Source: Labrenzia sp. VG12
GTDB taxonomy: Bacteria > Pseudomonadota > Alphaproteobacteria > Rhizobiales > Stappiaceae
Length of the DNA: 64,000 nucleotides
Assembly (NCBI RefSeq): GCF_002237595.1
Contig: NZ_CP022529.1
Coordinates: forward strand, 5,052,001-5,116,000
Reading direction: 5' to 3'
Of this stretch, positions 51,566-60,886 are shown piece after piece. The position numbers and the translations under genes are program-made. The notes below the pieces were generated by a model. That model worked only from the letters and a program-made list of their open reading frames with translations. It did no database searches and was not told the DNA's origin. The stretch's first letter is position 1. Every line of letters starts with the position of its first letter.

Positions 51566-52741
51566 ATGGACGTCATTGCGGTAATTCCGGCGCGGGGAGG
51601 CTCTGTCGGCCTCCCCGGCAAAAATATTCGCCCTCTTCTTGGCGTTCCCCTCGTGGCCCGCACTGTCCAGACGGCATTGCAGGCCAAGTCGCTGAAAGAG
51701 GTCTTCGTCACCAGCAATGACGAAGACATCCTGCGGATCTCCGCGGCGGCAGGTGCGACCGTCATTCGGCGTCCGGAGGCGCTGAGCAACAGCACGGCGA
51801 GTTCGGAAGCCGCACTTCTGCATGCGCTCGAGTGGATCCAGGAACAGGGGCGTGCCCTGCCGGACTATCTGGTGTTCCTGCAATGCACGTCAGCCTTCAC
51901 CCGTCCCGAAGACATCGACCTCGTCCTGGAGACCATGGTCGGCAAGGGCGCGCGGGCAGCTCTCTCCGTCGTCGAGGACCACGGTTTCATCTGGCAGGAA
52001 GGCGACGACGGTTTTGCTGAAGGCATCACACACGACCACAGCAAGCCGCGTCAGCGCCGTCAGGACATGAAGCCGCGATACCGTGAAAACGGCGCGGTTT
52101 ACGCGATGCATGTGCCGTCCTTTCTTGAAAAAAAGGAACGGTTCTGCGGACCGGCGGTCATGGTGCCCTTCGAGGGGCCGACCGTGGAGATCGACAGCCA
52201 GGAAGACTGGGACGTGGTCGAGGCCTTCCTGAACGCGCGCGAACGGTCCCCCAAACCGGCGGCGGGGCAACACAAGGTCAAGGCCGTCATCACGGATTTC
52301 GACGGTGTACATACCGATGACCGGGTGATCGTGGACCAGGACGGCCGGGAGTCGGTCACTTGCAGCCGGAGGGATGGCCTCGGCCTGGAACTCCTGCGCA
52401 AGCGGAACGTGAAGATGATGATCCTGTCCAAGGAGGCCAATCCGGTCGTCCGGGCGAGGGCTGCCAAGTTGCAGATGCCGGTGATGAACCAGATCGAGGA
52501 CAAGCTTTCCGTTCTGGACAGCTGGCGTCAGGAGCAGGGGCTCGAGTGGCAGGACATCGTCTATATCGGCAATGACGTGAACGATATCGACTGCATGCGG
52601 ACGTGCGGCTTGTCCTTCGCGCCGGCCGACGCGCACCCTTCCGCGCTGGACGTGGCCGACCAGGTCCTGAAGGCTGATGGTGGAAAAGGGGCCATCCGGG
52701 AAATGTGCGACTACCTTATTTCAGAGGGGCTTGTCGGGTAA
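51566..52741 (+). CDS. neuA: CMP-nonulosonate cytidylyltransferase fused to a KdsC-like HAD phosphatase
   Basis: About 391 aa. The N-terminal CMP transferase (1-225) begins VIAVIPARGGSVGLPGKNI and has FLQCTSAF and RYRENGAVYA. The C-terminal HAD domain (236-391) has VITDFDGVHTDD with both motif-I Asp residues (D244, D246), LSKEANPVVRARA, and GNDVNDIDC. This layout matches vertebrate CMAS, but the HAD site looks intact. It could activate the sugar and also remove a 9-phosphate. In-frame extension upstream overlaps neuB and is not used. Downstream are two DUF6716 genes. Confidence 0.9.
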   Translation: MDVIAVIPARGGSVGLPGKNIRPLLGVPLVARTVQTALQAKSLKEVFVTSNDEDILRISAAAGATVIRRPEALSNSTASSEAALLHALEWIQEQGRALPDYLVFLQCTSAFTRPEDIDLVLETMVGKGARAALSVVEDHGFIWQEGDDGFAEGITHDHSKPRQRRQDMKPRYRENGAVYAMHVPSFLEKKERFCGPAVMVPFEGPTVEIDSQEDWDVVEAFLNARERSPKPAAGQHKVKAVITDFDGVHTDDRVIVDQDGRESVTCSRRDGLGLELLRKRNVKMMILSKEANPVVRARAAKLQMPVMNQIEDKLSVLDSWRQEQGLEWQDIVYIGNDVNDIDCMRTCGLSFAPADAHPSALDVADQVLKADGGKGAIREMCDYLISEGLVG

Positions 52742-52746
52742 ACACG

Positions 52747-53958
52747 ATGAAGGTGCTTGCACTTGCTGGTTATGACTCGTTTCTGAATACGGCCAGGCTC
52801 ATTGCGCCGACCTTTCAAAGGCAGGGCGCAGAAGTCGAGTATGCCTTGGTGAGGGCAAGAAAGACAAAGCAGATCACTCCTGAGCAGGTTGCCGAACTCG
52901 GGATTGGCAGGACGATTGGCGAGATTGACCTTATTGACTTCTGTGAAAGTGGCGCGATCGCTCAATACGATATCGTTCTGGCTTGTTTGGAAGGATTGTC
53001 CTCGCGACGGCTGTTTCAATTTTTGCCAGAGTACGGCGCTCGCCGCCCGGTCATTATCAGCGTCTATCCCGGCCTTGTTTTGCGGTATCTGTTTGACGGT
53101 CTTTCCACACGGGCTCCCGCCGACTTCCTGTGGTTGAATTGCAAACGTGACATGCGTGAGTATGAGCGGATGTGTGATGGCTACGGCATCGATGCATCTA
53201 ATGCTCGTTTGTTCGGAAACGGCTCAGTCCTGGACAAAATCCAACGGGAATCGCAAGCTTCCGACAATGGCCCGATTGTCTTTTTTGAACAGGCGGTGAT
53301 ACCTCGCCACTATCATGAACGGCGATTTCTCGTCGAACAGTTATTCACGATGGCGAGACGGCATCCTTCAACAGAGATATTGATCAAAGCTCGTGTAAAC
53401 GGCGGCAGAGCGACTTTGCATCGCACGTGGTACGCAATCGATAGTCTTTTCCGGGAGGTTGCGTCGGATTCTGGACAGTCTGCTCCTCCTAATCTTAATC
53501 TGACCGAGGAGAGCACATCTCACTTGCTGGCAAGAGCTTCACTTTGCCTGACAGTCTCATCGACCGTCGCGGTTGAAGCCTTGCACGCAGGCATACCGAC
53601 TGTAATCATCAATGACTTCGGCGCTCATGACGATTACGGACTGCAGTATTTCTATGGCTCAGGTCTTCTGAAGAGCTTTGATCAAATCGACCTGAACAAC
53701 TTGCCGGTTGTCGAACGAAGTTGGCTCGAGGAATTTACCCACGATCCCACGGATACGATTGATGCTCTAGTGGTTGAGGCTCTTGCGGCTGCAAAAAGCG
53801 GAGCAACGTCAGCGGGACCAAACAACTTGCATGCTTTGCACTCTAGAGCATTTCTGGACCATCTGAAGAAGTCAGAGAGTCTTCGCTCAATAGCTGCGAG
53901 GAAGTTTCAGGCCAGGAAAGGTTTTTTCGAGTCGCTCCTAAAAAAGATACGGGGCTGA
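52747..53958 (+). CDS. DUF6716 putative glycosyltransferase 1
   Basis: About 403 aa. Features: LALAGYDSFLNTARLI at the start, QFLPEYGARRPVIISVYPG, FEQAVIPRHYHERRFLVEQL, ILIKARVNGG and SSTVAVEALHAGIPTVIINDFG near residue 285. The last resembles the nucleotide-binding end of GT-B enzymes. DUF6716 proteins occur in capsule loci with sialic-acid-type genes and are thought to be glycosyltransferases. Starts 5 bp after neuA. Paralogous to the next gene. Confidence 0.75.
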   Translation: MKVLALAGYDSFLNTARLIAPTFQRQGAEVEYALVRARKTKQITPEQVAELGIGRTIGEIDLIDFCESGAIAQYDIVLACLEGLSSRRLFQFLPEYGARRPVIISVYPGLVLRYLFDGLSTRAPADFLWLNCKRDMREYERMCDGYGIDASNARLFGNGSVLDKIQRESQASDNGPIVFFEQAVIPRHYHERRFLVEQLFTMARRHPSTEILIKARVNGGRATLHRTWYAIDSLFREVASDSGQSAPPNLNLTEESTSHLLARASLCLTVSSTVAVEALHAGIPTVIINDFGAHDDYGLQYFYGSGLLKSFDQIDLNNLPVVERSWLEEFTHDPTDTIDALVVEALAAAKSGATSAGPNNLHALHSRAFLDHLKKSESLRSIAARKFQARKGFFESLLKKIRG

Positions 53959-53959
53959 T

Positions 53960-55342
53960 ATGCGCAAACTGGGACTCTTGATCGATAGCGATAGCCAGTA
54001 CTTTGGCACCAAAAGCATCGCCGACTATTTTCTGGGAGCCGGATGGCAGGTTGACTACATTGTTCCAGACCTAGCGGCCTTTCCAATGGCTTTGATTTCG
54101 GATCTTAAAGCCAATTATTCTGTGGTTCGTGCCAATTTGGACCAGTTCTGTTTTTCGGAAGGGCTGGACTCGTATTCAGCGGTGGGCTGCTATTCCAGTG
54201 GTAGCCAGATCAGGCGGTTCCAGCGCAATATTTCCTTTGTTCAAGAGCAAACGGGTGGCCGCCCCTACATATTTTCTGGCTACAACGGTGTTGTTTACGA
54301 AAAGTATGAAGAGGGCATTTACTGGCGCTGCGGCTTTGACAGCATTTGCGTAAACGGCCAACGAGACGTGGATTTGTTCACCGCAATCTTGGCTGGGTCG
54401 GTGGCGCGCGACCAGAGAATGATCCCACTGGGACTGAACAAACCAGTGCGGGATGGTAACGATGACGTCAAGCGGAAGAACGTCGTTTTTGCCGAGCAAG
54501 TGATCGTTCCGGGGACCATTGGAGAGCGGAAAAGGTTATTCGAAGCGCTTGGCAACTTTGCGCGTGCGAACGAATCCTGGGAAATCGTCATCAGGCCGCG
54601 CGTGCCCGCCGGCAGCAAGACATTTCACGACCACATTCTGCATCCCGAAAAATTCAGGGGCTGGCCGAAGAACGTTCGTTTTTCCCACGAACCATTGCCT
54701 GACTTGATGAGGGAAGCACAAGCGTTGTTGTCGGTGTCGAGTACAGCCTACTTTGATGCCATCGCCACTGGAATCACGCCGCTTTGTATTATGGACTTCG
54801 GTGTGGATGCCTCACATGGCACGCATTATTTTGTTGGTTGCGGTACAGAATTTGCGCTGCGGCACTGTGAATCGATTGAAGCTCTTCTCGAGAAGAACGT
54901 TTGTACGCAATGGCTTTCACGAACAGGGTTCAACCTCAACGGATATTCACTGCTGCAGACAGATATTGAAACTTGGACTCCACGGCCGTTGCCTCCGGCC
55001 TTTCCAGAGGAGATCCTCAACACGACGCGAAGAGGCCGTATTGCGGCTCGTCAAGCGCCAAACGAGATTATGCTCGTTTGCAAAGCAGAGACATTGCTCG
55101 GGCGCAAAGAGTATGAAGCATGCAAAAAGATTATCGAAAAAAATGAAAATATTTTCAAGAAAGATGCGGCCGCGTCTTTCCTGGCAGTTGAGTGCTACGA
55201 AGCTGCGGGCGACTTAATAGCGGCGGCAGAATGGTTGAAACATACTAAGAGTATCAAGCCCAAGTGGAAGAAGGTCAGGCGAAAGTCGGTCTCTTTGAAG
55301 AAAAAAGAAATACAAAAGTTCTGGTCTCGTCTTAAATCCTGA
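53960..55342 (+). CDS. DUF6716 putative glycosyltransferase 2
   Basis: 460 aa. Same plan as its neighbour: LGLLIDSDSQYFGTKSI start, FAEQVIVPGTIGERKRL, VIRPRVPAG and SSTAYFDAIATGITPLCIMDFG. A further C-terminal part (about 370-460) is helical and Lys-rich, TPR-like in places (KAETLLGRKEYEACKKIIEKN). Starts 1 bp after the previous stop. The pair probably adds successive residues of the capsule. Confidence 0.72.
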   Translation: MRKLGLLIDSDSQYFGTKSIADYFLGAGWQVDYIVPDLAAFPMALISDLKANYSVVRANLDQFCFSEGLDSYSAVGCYSSGSQIRRFQRNISFVQEQTGGRPYIFSGYNGVVYEKYEEGIYWRCGFDSICVNGQRDVDLFTAILAGSVARDQRMIPLGLNKPVRDGNDDVKRKNVVFAEQVIVPGTIGERKRLFEALGNFARANESWEIVIRPRVPAGSKTFHDHILHPEKFRGWPKNVRFSHEPLPDLMREAQALLSVSSTAYFDAIATGITPLCIMDFGVDASHGTHYFVGCGTEFALRHCESIEALLEKNVCTQWLSRTGFNLNGYSLLQTDIETWTPRPLPPAFPEEILNTTRRGRIAARQAPNEIMLVCKAETLLGRKEYEACKKIIEKNENIFKKDAAASFLAVECYEAAGDLIAAAEWLKHTKSIKPKWKKVRRKSVSLKKKEIQKFWSRLKS

Positions 55343-55936
55343 TGAAGGGGCGTACTATTTAGTAGGCTAATTGATCAGATAGAGCGATTTGACATTTCTA
55401 TTAGATGCGAACGTAGCTCTACGCCGATCGTCAACTATTCTGCGCGCATGCTTAGAACTGTGGCGAGGCAGCTTTTGTGCCGGTGTGAGGAATGCAGAAG
55501 CTGCATTGTGATCGTCGTGCGGGAGGGTAGGATTTCCCAAGTGCTGGTTACCGGTGGAGACAAATAATCTGCAGCTGAGTATGGGGTACCTGCATTGAAG
55601 TCGAAAACTACGGGCTCTTGGTGTGCTTCGAGCAATCACGAAGCGGGCCGCATAAATTGTATTGTAGTTACGATGATACGAAGCGCTTGTTCATGTAAAA
55701 AACTGGAAAAGAAAATAGCGGTTTTGAAAATTTGGTGAAAAAATCCTGAATATACATTCAATGGTATTCTGTTTTCTTGATATGCGAACAGAATAAAGCG
55801 AAATTTCAATAATTATCTGATCGAAATCTGTCTTGATCGCTAAGGAGAATTCTGCCGGGATTTGTCGCGTCGGTCTATTGAAATGGATTGGCGTATTGGC
55901 TATCAGGCGATATCTTCATTTTCTGGGCTATTTCAA
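55343..55936. other. AT-rich intergenic region in the capsule locus
   Basis: 594 bp with no convincing gene. The left half has short low-quality frames on the minus strand; the right half (from about 55640) is strongly AT-rich, consistent with a promoter for the following operon. Base composition differs sharply from the neuB-neuA region. It may mark a joint between parts of the locus with different origins. Confidence 0.6.
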
Positions 55937-57136
55937 ATGCGCATAGCTTTGCTAAATTCTTTGTTTCCGGAGCTAGGCATTGGCGGCTCCGAGATGTCAA
56001 CATTTTACTTGGCCAAAGGTCTTAAGCAACTGGGCCATACCGTCCATGTCTTCAGTGAGAATGACAGCGAATCGACTGTTTGGGAGAAATACAGAGACAT
56101 CGACGTTCTAAGAATAGGCGCCCCATTGGGCTATGGACCTAATATTTTTGCCACACCCAGGTTAGAGCGCGAGTATTGGCGCAATGAAAGCGAGGAAAGT
56201 TCATCTATTCTCGCAAGATTCGAGAAGCATATCTCTGAGTTTCGCCCCAACATAATACATACAAACGTGATTGGTGGAACTGTCGGTTTTTGGAATCTCG
56301 CCAGGGAAATGGGAATCCCGGTCGTTCACACACTCCGATCTTATTCTCTGCTTTGTCACCGACGAATGCTGCGAGGACATGTCCCCTGCAAACGTGTTTG
56401 CTCTGCGTGTTTAAATCCATCTCGAGAAAAAAGCCGGATAGAATCGAATAAAGTGACCAGTGTCGTGGCCATCAGCCAACACGTAATGGACGTGTTCCGC
56501 AAATCTGGCTGGTTTGCCGATGTTGAACATAGGCATGTCATAGGAAATAGTTACGAAGTATCTGATGTGTTATTCGAAGAAAGCGGTGGTGAAAAGAAGT
56601 ATGACTTTGGTTACATAGGGAGGCTCCATGAGACCAAAGGTTTGGAATTGTTAATTGAACAATTTTCCCGCCTTCGAAAAGAGATAGACAAAGACCTCAA
56701 GCTATTGATCGCGGGCGACGGAAATCCGGACTATGTGAATCGCTTGCGCCAACTAGCACCTTCTGACGGCGTCGAATTTGCAGGGTATTTGAGTCCGACG
56801 CAGTTTTTTGCACTGGTCAGGATTTGTGTAGTTCCTTCGATTTGGTATGAGCCATTTGGCAGAGTCTTTGCCGAATCCCTGCATCACGGAGTTCCCGTCA
56901 TCGGCTCCAAGCGAGGCGGAGGAGCGGAAATACTAGACGATTCCACTGGATGGCTTTTCGATCCAATTCATCCAGAGCAATTGAGAGACGCGATGATTTC
57001 AGCATTTGGCTTAGGTGACGATGGTTACCAACAAATGAGGCAAGGCTGTCTTGCGCAAGCAGAGCAATACAGCGTGAAGGCAATTGCTGAAAAGTACTCA
57101 AGTATCTATGAGAAGTGCTTAGGAATATCGTCATGA
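55937..57136 (+). CDS. Glycosyltransferase family 4 protein
   Basis: About 399 aa. N-terminal acceptor loop IALLNSLFPELGIGGSEM, central FGYIGRLHETKGLELL, and the retaining-GT signature IWYEPFGRVFAES (E-x7-E). A CxxC-type group (CKRVCSACLNPSRE) near residue 158 may bind metal. ATG at 55937 is preferred to a TTG at 55862. Its stop overlaps the ATG of the next gene (57133-57136). Codon use is more AT-rich than in the neu genes. Confidence 0.85.
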   Translation: MRIALLNSLFPELGIGGSEMSTFYLAKGLKQLGHTVHVFSENDSESTVWEKYRDIDVLRIGAPLGYGPNIFATPRLEREYWRNESEESSSILARFEKHISEFRPNIIHTNVIGGTVGFWNLAREMGIPVVHTLRSYSLLCHRRMLRGHVPCKRVCSACLNPSREKSRIESNKVTSVVAISQHVMDVFRKSGWFADVEHRHVIGNSYEVSDVLFEESGGEKKYDFGYIGRLHETKGLELLIEQFSRLRKEIDKDLKLLIAGDGNPDYVNRLRQLAPSDGVEFAGYLSPTQFFALVRICVVPSIWYEPFGRVFAESLHHGVPVIGSKRGGGAEILDDSTGWLFDPIHPEQLRDAMISAFGLGDDGYQQMRQGCLAQAEQYSVKAIAEKYSSIYEKCLGISS

Positions 57137-59247
57137 AAGTGCTTTCAATTTTGACTTCACCTCTGCAAATGCAGAATACAATCCAATATGTCAAGCAAAC
57201 TGAAACTGCCTACAATAATGTCTTCATTGCGCATGTTGAATCGGGCAAAAATGAAGACAACAACCGCACGAAATCAATTTCCGAAAGATGCGACTGGGCA
57301 AGTTTTGACAGCTTTCCACCTTTTCGCAGTTTACTTGCAAAAAATTTTGAAGATGTAGAAACTTGGCGAGCGGAAGAACTGAACAATCGAAAATCCTACA
57401 TTGAATTGATTGGGGAGTATTTTGGAAAAGTTGGCACTGATTTCGATGTAGTGTTATTGGGCGACTACAGGCCCATGTCTTTCAGGCAGTTTTTCCAATT
57501 TACCGAAGTACGTAAACCCGAAATCGTCCTTCTCGATGATGGTTCTGTTTCGCGCTACGTAATGGAATACAGAGATACAGGCCGAAAGAGTGAAGAGGTG
57601 ACCAGGGGGCTTTTGGTACCGCTTGGTGAACATGACCCTTTCAGGGTTATGGAGCCAGCGTCTCTGACCTATTTCACGATTTACAATGAAACCATCCCTC
57701 AGGCGGACAATCTGCTTCTGAACGAACAGTTTACCTCTTTCTCGCCGGAAGATTTTGAATACCGCGAAGGCGAGGTCTGGGTCTGCGGCGTCAATCATTG
57801 TGAGGCCCAGATCGCCAAGCAAAATGAATTTTTGGAACTATGTTCTCGCGTCGCAGGGTGGGCGAAAGGCAAGAAGATTATCTACTTTCCGCATAGGCGA
57901 GAAGACAAGGAGAAGGTAGAACTTGTCAGGAAAATTATGGGAGCCGAGATTTCAAGCTACAAGTACGGCCTAGAAGAATATGTGCAAGAACATAAACGCC
58001 GACCGTTCAAGGTTTTCGTATTCGGATCGACGGTGGCTGATACGCTTAGTCGAATTTTTTCACCTTTGAATACTGTAATTGTTGCTGTGCCAAGCGATAA
58101 CTATTTTACGAAGTCTGTCAGGTCGCAGCATGTCAGAAACATAATTGTTGACAATATTCGAAAAAATGAATGCGTTCAGGCCATTCCTGCATTTTGTAAC
58201 GGTGTTCACACGTGGCTGAATTCCAAAGTCCCGACCTTGTCATCGCATCTGGCCCGAGTTCCGATGGGGGAAATGGAACCACGTATGCCATTCAAGACGT
58301 TGCGTGGCGCTGAGGTCGTCGGCGAAGAAGGTGAGTGGCTGAGGATTGCAGAGACAAAATTGCCGAAAATTCATCGAATTGTCATCGGTGACGTCTCCTC
58401 GCGAAAGGCCAAGGGCCTTCACTGTCACATGTTCAGGATTAGAGCCGAGGAGAGATACGGGTTTAAATTCCGTTTAGTAAACAAGAAGAATAGTTCCGAT
58501 TTTGTTGAGGTAACTGCAGCATTCGACGTTGAGAGTAACGTAAAATCGTTGAACGAGTTCGGTCAATTGGCTCTTGAGATCGATGTGAATGCCACTCGGG
58601 AATCTGTTGTAACGGTCTTTTTCCAATGCAACAAGAATGTGGACTGCTCTCTTCAATTGATTACGCTACACAAATCCACCACCTTTACTTCAGCACACGA
58701 TGGAAATCCCTCAGCCGGATTTTCGATTGCCGCGTATAAACCTGGTGACCAGAGGGTTGTCACTGCGAGCGGACTTGAGGGTGAATTCAGTGGGCAAGTC
58801 GCGATTCCATCGGACAAGACTGCTTTCATGCTTGTTGGATCAAAAGAGACACCCGAACTCGTGTGCGTTCACGTCGGTTTCTTGAAGTCCTTCAGAGGAA
58901 ATCAGGTCAGCTTCCCGTTCCTGGATATGGCTTCCATCAGGTGTTTCAATCTAGGAAAACCAGGCCTTGGTAGTCCTGTTGTCTCAAGCCAGGAGGGTCA
59001 ACTAGCGGAAGCACCAAGTAATAGTTCAGAATTTTTGTTAAGTTCTAAGCTAGGTTTGTCGTATCCCCTCTTCGAGGACGATATACGAAGAAGAAAAATA
59101 TCGCTTCTTGGTAAGAAGATCGGAAAAACAATTTATCAGAAGTCAGAGAAGATATTTTTGGGTGAGGCCGACATCAGGTCTGGGAAAAAGATTTTATTAG
59201 GTGTCTACGAAGGAAAAAATTCCGGAAAACTGAATTTCTATTTCTAA
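57133..59247 (+). CDS. Large GT52/sialyltransferase-like protein with unknown C-terminal half
   Basis: About 704 aa. The N-terminal half begins MKVLSILTSPLQMQNTI, resembling the opening LTPLQ of GT52 sialyltransferases and polysialyltransferases, then EIVLLDDGSVSRY, IIYFPHRREDKE (compare the HPRE motif) and VFGSTVADTLSRIF. Together with CMP-sugar synthesis by neuA this points to use of a CMP-nonulosonate donor. The second half (about 370-704) shows no recognised domain, only beta-rich stretches. ATGA overlap with the preceding GT4 supports the start, and AGGA precedes it. AT-rich. The sialyltransferase call is inference. Confidence 0.5.
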   Translation: MKVLSILTSPLQMQNTIQYVKQTETAYNNVFIAHVESGKNEDNNRTKSISERCDWASFDSFPPFRSLLAKNFEDVETWRAEELNNRKSYIELIGEYFGKVGTDFDVVLLGDYRPMSFRQFFQFTEVRKPEIVLLDDGSVSRYVMEYRDTGRKSEEVTRGLLVPLGEHDPFRVMEPASLTYFTIYNETIPQADNLLLNEQFTSFSPEDFEYREGEVWVCGVNHCEAQIAKQNEFLELCSRVAGWAKGKKIIYFPHRREDKEKVELVRKIMGAEISSYKYGLEEYVQEHKRRPFKVFVFGSTVADTLSRIFSPLNTVIVAVPSDNYFTKSVRSQHVRNIIVDNIRKNECVQAIPAFCNGVHTWLNSKVPTLSSHLARVPMGEMEPRMPFKTLRGAEVVGEEGEWLRIAETKLPKIHRIVIGDVSSRKAKGLHCHMFRIRAEERYGFKFRLVNKKNSSDFVEVTAAFDVESNVKSLNEFGQLALEIDVNATRESVVTVFFQCNKNVDCSLQLITLHKSTTFTSAHDGNPSAGFSIAAYKPGDQRVVTASGLEGEFSGQVAIPSDKTAFMLVGSKETPELVCVHVGFLKSFRGNQVSFPFLDMASIRCFNLGKPGLGSPVVSSQEGQLAEAPSNSSEFLLSSKLGLSYPLFEDDIRRRKISLLGKKIGKTIYQKSEKIFLGEADIRSGKKILLGVYEGKNSGKLNFYF

Positions 59248-59413
59248 ATTGTCAAACAAATTTCTGACCGAAATGTGCAATAGAAGCATGTTCGTATTAT
59301 GGGACATATTGTCCTTAATACCGAACTTGGGTTGCTTAGGATCCGTGCGCTAAATATGCGGTGACATACACGCTTGGGCCAAAAGTGGATGGTCTCGAAG
59401 GAATGAAGCAGCA

Positions 59414-60202
59414 ATGCAGTCTGGAACATTAGCACAAAGCTTGAAACGGCAGGTCTCCATCACGTTCGCGCTCGTGATCCGGGAAATGACCACGCGGTAC
59501 GGAAGTAAGTTCGGCGGCTACATGTGGGCTATTCTGGACCCGGTTCTTACGATTACGATCTTGACGCTAGTGTTTTCGGCCTTGGCTCGAGTCCCTGCAC
59601 TTGGACGCAGTTTCACTCTCTTTTTTGCATCCGGTTACGCGGCGTTCTATCTGTACCGCTCAATGTCGGACCAGATTTGTTCGTCAGTGGAAGCAAATCG
59701 TGCTCTTCTGAATTACCCGATCGTGCGACCATACGATACGATCATCGCACGCGTGATTTTGCAGACAGCCACGTTGTTTGTTATTAACATCGTGATCTTC
59801 GGGTTCTTGTATATCACTGTTCCAATCCAGCGCATTGACCTTGGACCCATCTTTCTCGCTGCTGCGGTCGCTCTGCCGCTGGGCGCCGGCGTTGGTATTT
59901 CGAACATTGTCTGGTTCCACTTCAGCAGCGTGTACAAATCAATTTGGGGGGTCGTTAATAGACCCGCGTTTATCGTATCAGGTGTTTTCTACCTGCCGGA
60001 GACCCTGCCACCACCGTTTAGGGACCTCATTATGTGGAACCCGCTCGTTCACATAGTTGGTCTTTTTAGAAGAGGCATCTATCCTAACTACAAAGCCAGC
60101 TACGTTGACTTATCCTATGTGGGAGGCTTGGCAATTTTTTCCGTGGTGTTCGGCTTGTGCCTCGTGTGGCTTTTTGATGGAAAACTGAGAGAGCCAAAAT
60201 GA
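59414..60202 (+). CDS. kpsM: ABC-2 type capsule export permease KpsM
   Basis: 262 aa, six membrane helices. KpsM features are VIREMTTRYGSKFGGYMWAI near the N-terminus and FRDLIMWNPLVHIVGLFRRG before the last helices. It moves lipid-linked capsule across the inner membrane with the KpsT ATPase. The stop overlaps the ATG of kpsT (60199-60202). Its promoter is probably in the 166 bp upstream. Confidence 0.93.
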   Translation: MQSGTLAQSLKRQVSITFALVIREMTTRYGSKFGGYMWAILDPVLTITILTLVFSALARVPALGRSFTLFFASGYAAFYLYRSMSDQICSSVEANRALLNYPIVRPYDTIIARVILQTATLFVINIVIFGFLYITVPIQRIDLGPIFLAAAVALPLGAGVGISNIVWFHFSSVYKSIWGVVNRPAFIVSGVFYLPETLPPPFRDLIMWNPLVHIVGLFRRGIYPNYKASYVDLSYVGGLAIFSVVFGLCLVWLFDGKLREPK

Positions 60203-60858
60203 TCCGTCTGGACCGCCTTACAAAGTCCTTCAAGCACAAGGGGGAGTACCGGTACGTGGCGAAAGATGTGTCGTTTACGATTCCGCGGGGAGAAAGCATC
60301 GGACTGCTGGGGCGAAACGGTGCAGGCAAGTCGACATTGCTGAAAATGATTGCGGGTACAATCAAGCCTACGTCCGGTAGGATCCTCAGATTCGCGAATG
60401 TGTCTTTTCCGTTGGGTTTCCAGGGAAGCTTCAACGGCTCCTTGACTGGCGAGCAAAATGTTCGTTTCGTCGCGAGAATTTACGGACATGACACCGACCA
60501 TTTGGTGGAATACGTCAAGGACTTTGCGGAGTTGGGAAACGCTTTTAGTATGCCAGTCAAAACCTATTCGTCAGGCATGCGTGCGAGACTCGCATTCGGT
60601 GTAAGCATGGGCATTGATTTCGACTACTATCTTGTCGACGAACTCACGGCAGTTGGCGACACTAATTTCAAAAAGAAGTGTCAGAAGGTTTTTGCCGAAA
60701 AGCTGGAAAAGTCAGACATCATCATGGTTTCTCATTCCACAAAGTCACTTAAGGATTTCTGTACGACGGGGATTGTACTTGAGGATGGAAATTTGACGTA
60801 TTTTCCGAATATCAATGATGCGATTGTGATGCATGACGAGAATATGGCGCGGCGGTAA
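60199..60858 (+). CDS. kpsT: Capsule export ABC ATPase KpsT
   Basis: 219 aa. Walker A GLLGRNGAGKSTLLKM, signature TYSSGMRARLAFGVSM (SSGM is typical of KpsT/TagH-type ATPases), Walker B YYLVDELTAVGD, and a final His-loop MVSHSTKSLKDF. It powers export through KpsM. Short form without a C-terminal carbohydrate-binding extension, fitting a KpsMT pair that exports group-2 capsules. Confidence 0.94.
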   Translation: MIRLDRLTKSFKHKGEYRYVAKDVSFTIPRGESIGLLGRNGAGKSTLLKMIAGTIKPTSGRILRFANVSFPLGFQGSFNGSLTGEQNVRFVARIYGHDTDHLVEYVKDFAELGNAFSMPVKTYSSGMRARLAFGVSMGIDFDYYLVDELTAVGDTNFKKKCQKVFAEKLEKSDIIMVSHSTKSLKDFCTTGIVLEDGNLTYFPNINDAIVMHDENMARR

Positions 60859-60886
60859 GCGGCAAGAAACTAAGGTCACATCTGAC

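Noticed and set aside
55367..55639. Minus-strand 90-codon frame in the capsule gap
   Set aside because: No ribosome site, no family resemblance, and Arg/Ser-rich content typical of non-coding sequence.
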